From the NCBI GenBank assembly GCA_050084985.1, contig JBITNC010000001.1, forward strand, positions 53,196,001 through 53,260,000: a stretch of DNA of 64,000 nt. The letters run 5' to 3'. Below are positions 59,906 to 64,000 of this stretch, piece after piece. Origin of the DNA: Nageia nagi (Eukaryota > Pinophyta). Position 1 is the stretch's first letter. Each line of letters starts with the position of its first letter. The notes beneath the pieces are model-generated. The model saw only the letters and a list, made by a program, of their open reading frames with translations. It was not told the origin of the DNA and did no database searches. Position numbers and translations under genes: made by a program.

Positions 59906-60371
59906 TGAAAGGAGAAGAATCTCTTTTACCTTAGATCAACCCTTGAAGTATCATCTTCTTCTTTTAAGCAACAACTTAAAAGACAATACTCAATCACACA
60001 CAAGTGAGACAATCATGTATAGTGGTCCTCTCAAGGTAAAAGTACTTCACTTTAACTCTAGATCTTTACTTTTGAAAATAATTCTTACAATGCTTACAAC
60101 CTCTCTCTCTTCCTATCAACCTACAAAGCATAAGCATAACTTTTCTTATTCAAGTATGTTTTACAACAAGGCCAAGCCTCTATTTATAAGAGAGAATCCC
60201 ACCTTAACTCACCTTTTAATCCAAGGTTTAGATGAGGTAAGAATGGTTAAGTTGCACTTATTTAATTCTTAAATACTAAAAAGGTATTTACAAATACTTT
60301 AGTATTTAGATGAATTAAGTAAGTGAGACACATTTTATATGTTAAACAATAATGCATTAAGAATTCTAACA
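59906..60371 (-). repeat. 5' LTR of the 7.1-kb Copia
   Basis: TGAAAGGAGAAG ... ATTCTAACA, aligning with 53246-53707 with many substitutions and small indels. The A/T-rich 58850-59900 stretch before it holds the untranslated leader and no gene. Confidence 0.9.
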
Positions 60372-60376
60372 AGGTG

Positions 60377-61300
60377 AAATTGGGTTGAAAAATTATTATG
60401 TGATGATGATGGTACAAGTGATAAAGAGAAGAAATTTATGGGGAAAAAAAAATTTAGATACGATACAAATAACCATGTTAATAAAATGAAGGAATAAATA
60501 AAAAATACAAAATTATTATGACTCATTTGAACAAAATGAACAACAATATGGGGAGAGGAAGTTTCAAGGAATACATATGGTTGTAACAATACTTGATAGA
60601 GAAATAATGAAGAAAGATAATGCTATACAAATAAATGGAGTGTTTTAGAAGACTAAGTGATTATGATCAAGTAGGAAAACAAGAAGAATATATAGAACAT
60701 AGCAATAGGAAACAAAAGGCACTTTAAAAGGTATGATGATTATGATTTTGAATATGACTTTGATATGGATATAAATATGCTTTTGATTTTCTCATTTGGA
60801 TAGATATGGTTGCACTAAATATTATTCAAATATCTTTTACTAGAGAAAGATCTAGAGATAATACTTCAATTAATTCATGACCACCCTTAACTTTACAATG
60901 GATTCACCTTTCATAGTACAATTACAACATTTAGAAGTGGTTTGACAAATAAAATATTAAGAAAACTAAGTTTTCATGATTCCCTCAATCAATTAGAGAG
61001 TCTAAAAGATTATCAAAATAATTGAAAATAAGATTAATACATCAAATTTCAAATAAGAAGAGATTACAACACAAGATCAACCTACAAAAGTGAGAGAGAA
61101 ATACCCAAGGGTATTTGTTTCAATTACAAAGGAAAATGGGTAAAAGAACATGTGTATGAAGAAAGAAAAAACTTTTCCATGGATATGGAAAATGATGAGG
61201 AAGAGTGTATCTAAGGAACATGAGGAACATTCTAAGCATAAAGGAAAGGCAATAAATGATGAAGATATAGGACTATAAATATTAGCACTTATGGAGATGA
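60377..61300. other. AT-rich sequence, nothing recognised
   Basis: No domain-bearing frame. The 3' LTR of the next Copia must begin somewhere between here and 61929; its outer edge was not found. Confidence 0.35.
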
Positions 61301-61929
61301 CATATCACTAAATAATCAAAGTATATGATTTTTTTAAGAATCATAAGGTGAGTATGCTAACTTATTCACATGGCATTCATCATTTCATCAATACATATAT
61401 AATAAATAAATTAAGTCTACATGTACAAAAAATGGAATGTTTTAATCTATTGATTACCAATGGAGACAAGATAATGTATATGAAATGTTTTGAATATAAG
61501 ACTTATTATGTATAATTACACATGGACCATAACACTATATGTCATGCACTTGGGTGGAAGCAGATGTAATATTAAGGTTCTAATGGATGGATTTCATAGA
61601 AATGGCTAAAATTCAACCCAAGAACAAGATATATGAAAAGAATCATACAAGAGATAAAAGATTGCTTGCATTGAAAATGTACAAGAGAAACCTTGCTTAA
61701 ATAACAAGGATCAAAATGTGGATAAATATCCACCATGCAATAAATATACTATAAGATCCATGGATCTTGGGTAGGTACAACCAATTAGATTATATCCCTC
61801 AAGACATATGTAACCAATCTAGGAAATAACTCCCTAATATAGAAAATATATAAATGAATTATCATCACATGTGGGTGAGAAATAAATCAAACAAACTATA
61901 CCAGTGACCTTAAGATAGCTACTCTAACA

Positions 61930-64000
61930 CCGCCCTCCCTCCCTTAAGCAATACTAGGAAGGAATATGAAAAAATTAACCAAAAAATAAAAAAAGTGCAA
62001 GATCCATAAAGATGAGTCCCAAAAATAAGACTTGATAAGGTAATCATATATAATAACTATCACATAAACATGAATCTTTCCTTTAGATGATGAAAAACCA
62101 TGTGGGAAAAAGCCATCTGCTGAAAGACATAAGAAGGTGGAGAGGAAGATATCCTCTCAACACCCTACAAGGATAACTTCCTTCACCCCATGCAAGCCAC
62201 ACAACTCAAGGAAACAAGGTGATGAAAAAGGTTAGTGAAGATGTTTGCAATCTATTACTGAGTTAGAATGTACTACAAGCTAAGAATGCCATCCTGAATG
62301 TGTTGGCAGATGAAACACATATGAAACTTAATGTTCTTAGGATGCTGATGCTCAACAAGATTACGAGAAATTGGATGGGAATTTGGTTATCACACCAAAG
62401 TATTGTTACCTGATTTTGGGAAAATCAAACTCCAATAATTTGTGAAGCCAAAGAGGCTTCTGACTTGCAGTAATAGTTTCCCTATACTCTAGCTCAGTAG
62501 ATGAAAATTCTATAGCTCACTGCTTCTTGCATGATCAAGCAATGGGATAATGATTAATAAAAACACATAGGTAAGGTAGATAGTTTATCCTTGGAAGAAC
62601 CAACCCAATTTGAATCAGTGTAGCCAACCAATGCTAGATCACCTTTGGTATAGTGAGAACTAAAGTTTGTAGTACTCCTCTTATGTCAAAGAATACTCTT
62701 GGTTTCCTGCCAATGAGTATCATGAGGGGTCTATCCAAACTAAGAAACAAGAGCAAATGCATATAATATATCAGGTTGAGTATGCATCAGGTATAAAATA
62801 ATCCCAACTAATTAGCAACACAAAGTAGCATCACACAATGGTGAAGTGCAAGAGGAAGTCAAGGTAAACCCACTATGAAAAAGTGTCAAAGAAGGATTGC
62901 AATCTAACATCCTAAACAACTAAAGATATCCAAGGCATACTTTTGTTGTGAAAAAGAGATCCTTGAATTTGTCTGAGTCACTTGAAATCCAAGAAAATAG
63001 TGAGCAAGTCTAAGGTTTGCCATCTCAAAATGAGTAGAAAGGACTATTGTACAGACTGAATGTGAGAAAGAGAGTTGCAATTGAGAAGTAATTCATAAAC
63101 ATATAACACAAGGATAGCTACATAGTCAACATCTCTCTAGATGTATACATGTTGGTTAGACTGATAGCATACAAATCCTGTAGAGAGGAGAAAAATATCC
63201 ATCTTCTCATACCATGACCAAGGTGCTTGCTTGAGGGCATAAAGAGATTTCATAAGGTAATGAACAAGTGAAGGATCCTAAATAAAAATAATAGGATGCT
63301 CCATGTAAATCTCTTCCTACAAATCTCCATGCAAGAAGGCACCCTTTACATCCATCTAATAAATAGGCCATATCTAAGATGCAACTAGAGTAAGGAAAAG
63401 GAATACTAATCCACATTGGCTATAGGGGTGAAGGTATCAAAATAGTTAATCCCCTCAACCTAGAAAAATCCTTAGCCACAAGTTGTGCCTTGTACTTGTT
63501 AATAAAACCATCAATTGCATATTTGGTTCAATACACCCATTTACATCAAACCAAACTTATTCCTTGGGAATGGGAATTGTAGAACTCAAATTATGTAAAT
63601 ACAAAATAATAAAATAATCAATCTACAATATAAGAATAAATTGATAATATGCACTATATCAATTACAATACATATATGTGAAACACATTAACCTGATATG
63701 AAGTGTATGTAGAATCGTCAACAACAAGTAGCAATGAATCTTTGGAGGATTAGGATCAAATTTGTGGTGAGCTTATGATAGATTTTTGTTTGCATGGATC
63801 AATGAATTGACCATCAAAATTTGGAACCCTTAATATAGAATATGTATGTCATTATTGGCCTAAAAGAATCATGCCATTGGTTGCATGAAATATGCCAAAA
63901 TGTGTTGTGTTAAAAGATAGAAAGTTCAAATCTCAAAGTATAATAATTTCTCATAATAGGTGGCATCAAAAGACACCATAGCTTAATGAAGATTGCGGCT
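61930..64000 (-). pseudogene. Decayed Copia pol, 3' part, running off the right edge
   Basis: The minus-strand polypurine tract GGGAGGGAGGGCGG (61930-61943) is followed by an LTR start TGTTAGAGTAGC at 61929. Upstream, RNase H is readable near 62340-62640 (LALVGYTDSNWVGSS, LWCDNQIPIQFL). Reverse transcriptase is near 63060-63560; its catalytic box reads YVYE instead of YVDD near 63095-63110, and the KAQLVAKDF-type block lies near 63460-63490. Heavy stop load. The 5' half of the element lies beyond the window. Confidence 0.7.

Larger units (their letters stand above)
53246..60371 (-). mobile_element. Old Copia-type LTR retrotransposon (7.1 kb) with TSD AGGTG
   Basis: LTRs at 53246-53707 (462 bp) and 59906-60371 (466 bp), visibly diverged, flanked by AGGTG (53241-53245 and 60372-60376). 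The purine tract (minus GCATTAAGAGGGAG) adjoins the 3' LTR at 53708-53721. The primer region (minus TGGTACCATATCC) starts two bases after the 5' LTR. A solo LTR of about 497 bp is nested at 57742-58238. LTR divergence and many stops mark it as far older than the Copia at 14896. Confidence 0.9.

Noticed and set aside
63207-63416. 69-codon minus-strand frame as a membrane protein
   Set aside because: It is a shifted frame of the Copia reverse transcriptase; the hydrophobic look comes from reading out of frame.

Overview
The window looks like repeat-dense nuclear DNA of a seed plant, most probably a large-genome lineage such as a gymnosperm. This is inferred from long AT-rich stretches, GT-AG introns, Copia, LINE and hAT relics, and deep nesting; species was not determined. 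Almost everything is transposable element. The one host gene I can support is the 3' half of a multi-exon gene for a CREST-superfamily (DUF3522/TMEM8-like) membrane protein at 45949-49600, and even that shows an apparent 1-nt deletion.

Layout. 1-4465: internal region and 3' LTR of an LTR retrotransposon (family C) with a broken gag-like/coiled-coil gene and a 24/25-bp minisatellite in its LTR. 4466-8023: a decayed minus-strand hAT transposon. 8024-9814 and 41425-41760: two halves of one plus-strand L1-like LINE, split inside its reverse transcriptase. Everything between, 9815-41424, is one nested stack.

The stack, rebuilt from target-site duplications (TSDs) and empty sites. LINE is interrupted by E1 (minus, 9815-41424, TSD ACATT). 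E1 is interrupted by E2 (plus, 10530-35322, TSD AGATA) and by a solo LTR (40515-41177, TSD ACAAC). E2 is interrupted by a hAT (13091-27842, TSD CTTTGAAG) and by element B (31019-35174, TSD CCTTC). The hAT holds a tandem LTR array (13678-24599: four LTRs and three internal segments). The array's first internal segment holds a Copia element (14896-19679, TSD TCAAT). After removing the Copia and one TSD, that segment is 916 bp, the same as its two sisters, which supports the boundaries.

The most unusual material is E1, E2 and B. Each is a 4-6 kb unit with a 5-bp TSD and near-canonical TG...CA ends, but no recognisable terminal direct repeat, PBS or pol. They read best as solo copies of giant LTRs. 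E1 and E2 (about 5.9-6.0 kb net) carry an array of about eight imperfect palindromes, a TATA box and a long gag-like/coiled-coil gene, then a second TATA box. B (4.16 kb) shares the terminal sequence but carries a satellite of about ten 182-183 bp repeats instead of the gene.

Right side. 41761-45948: decayed sequence with no clear gene. 45949-49600: the host gene fragment. 50290-51500: minus-strand LINE remnant (zf-RVT and RNase H). 53246-60371: a complete but decayed minus-strand Copia (LTRs about 462/466 bp, TSD AGGTG) with its own solo-LTR insertion at 57742-58238. 61930-64000: 3' end of another decayed minus-strand Copia, running off the window. No rRNA, tRNA or CRISPR array was recognised.
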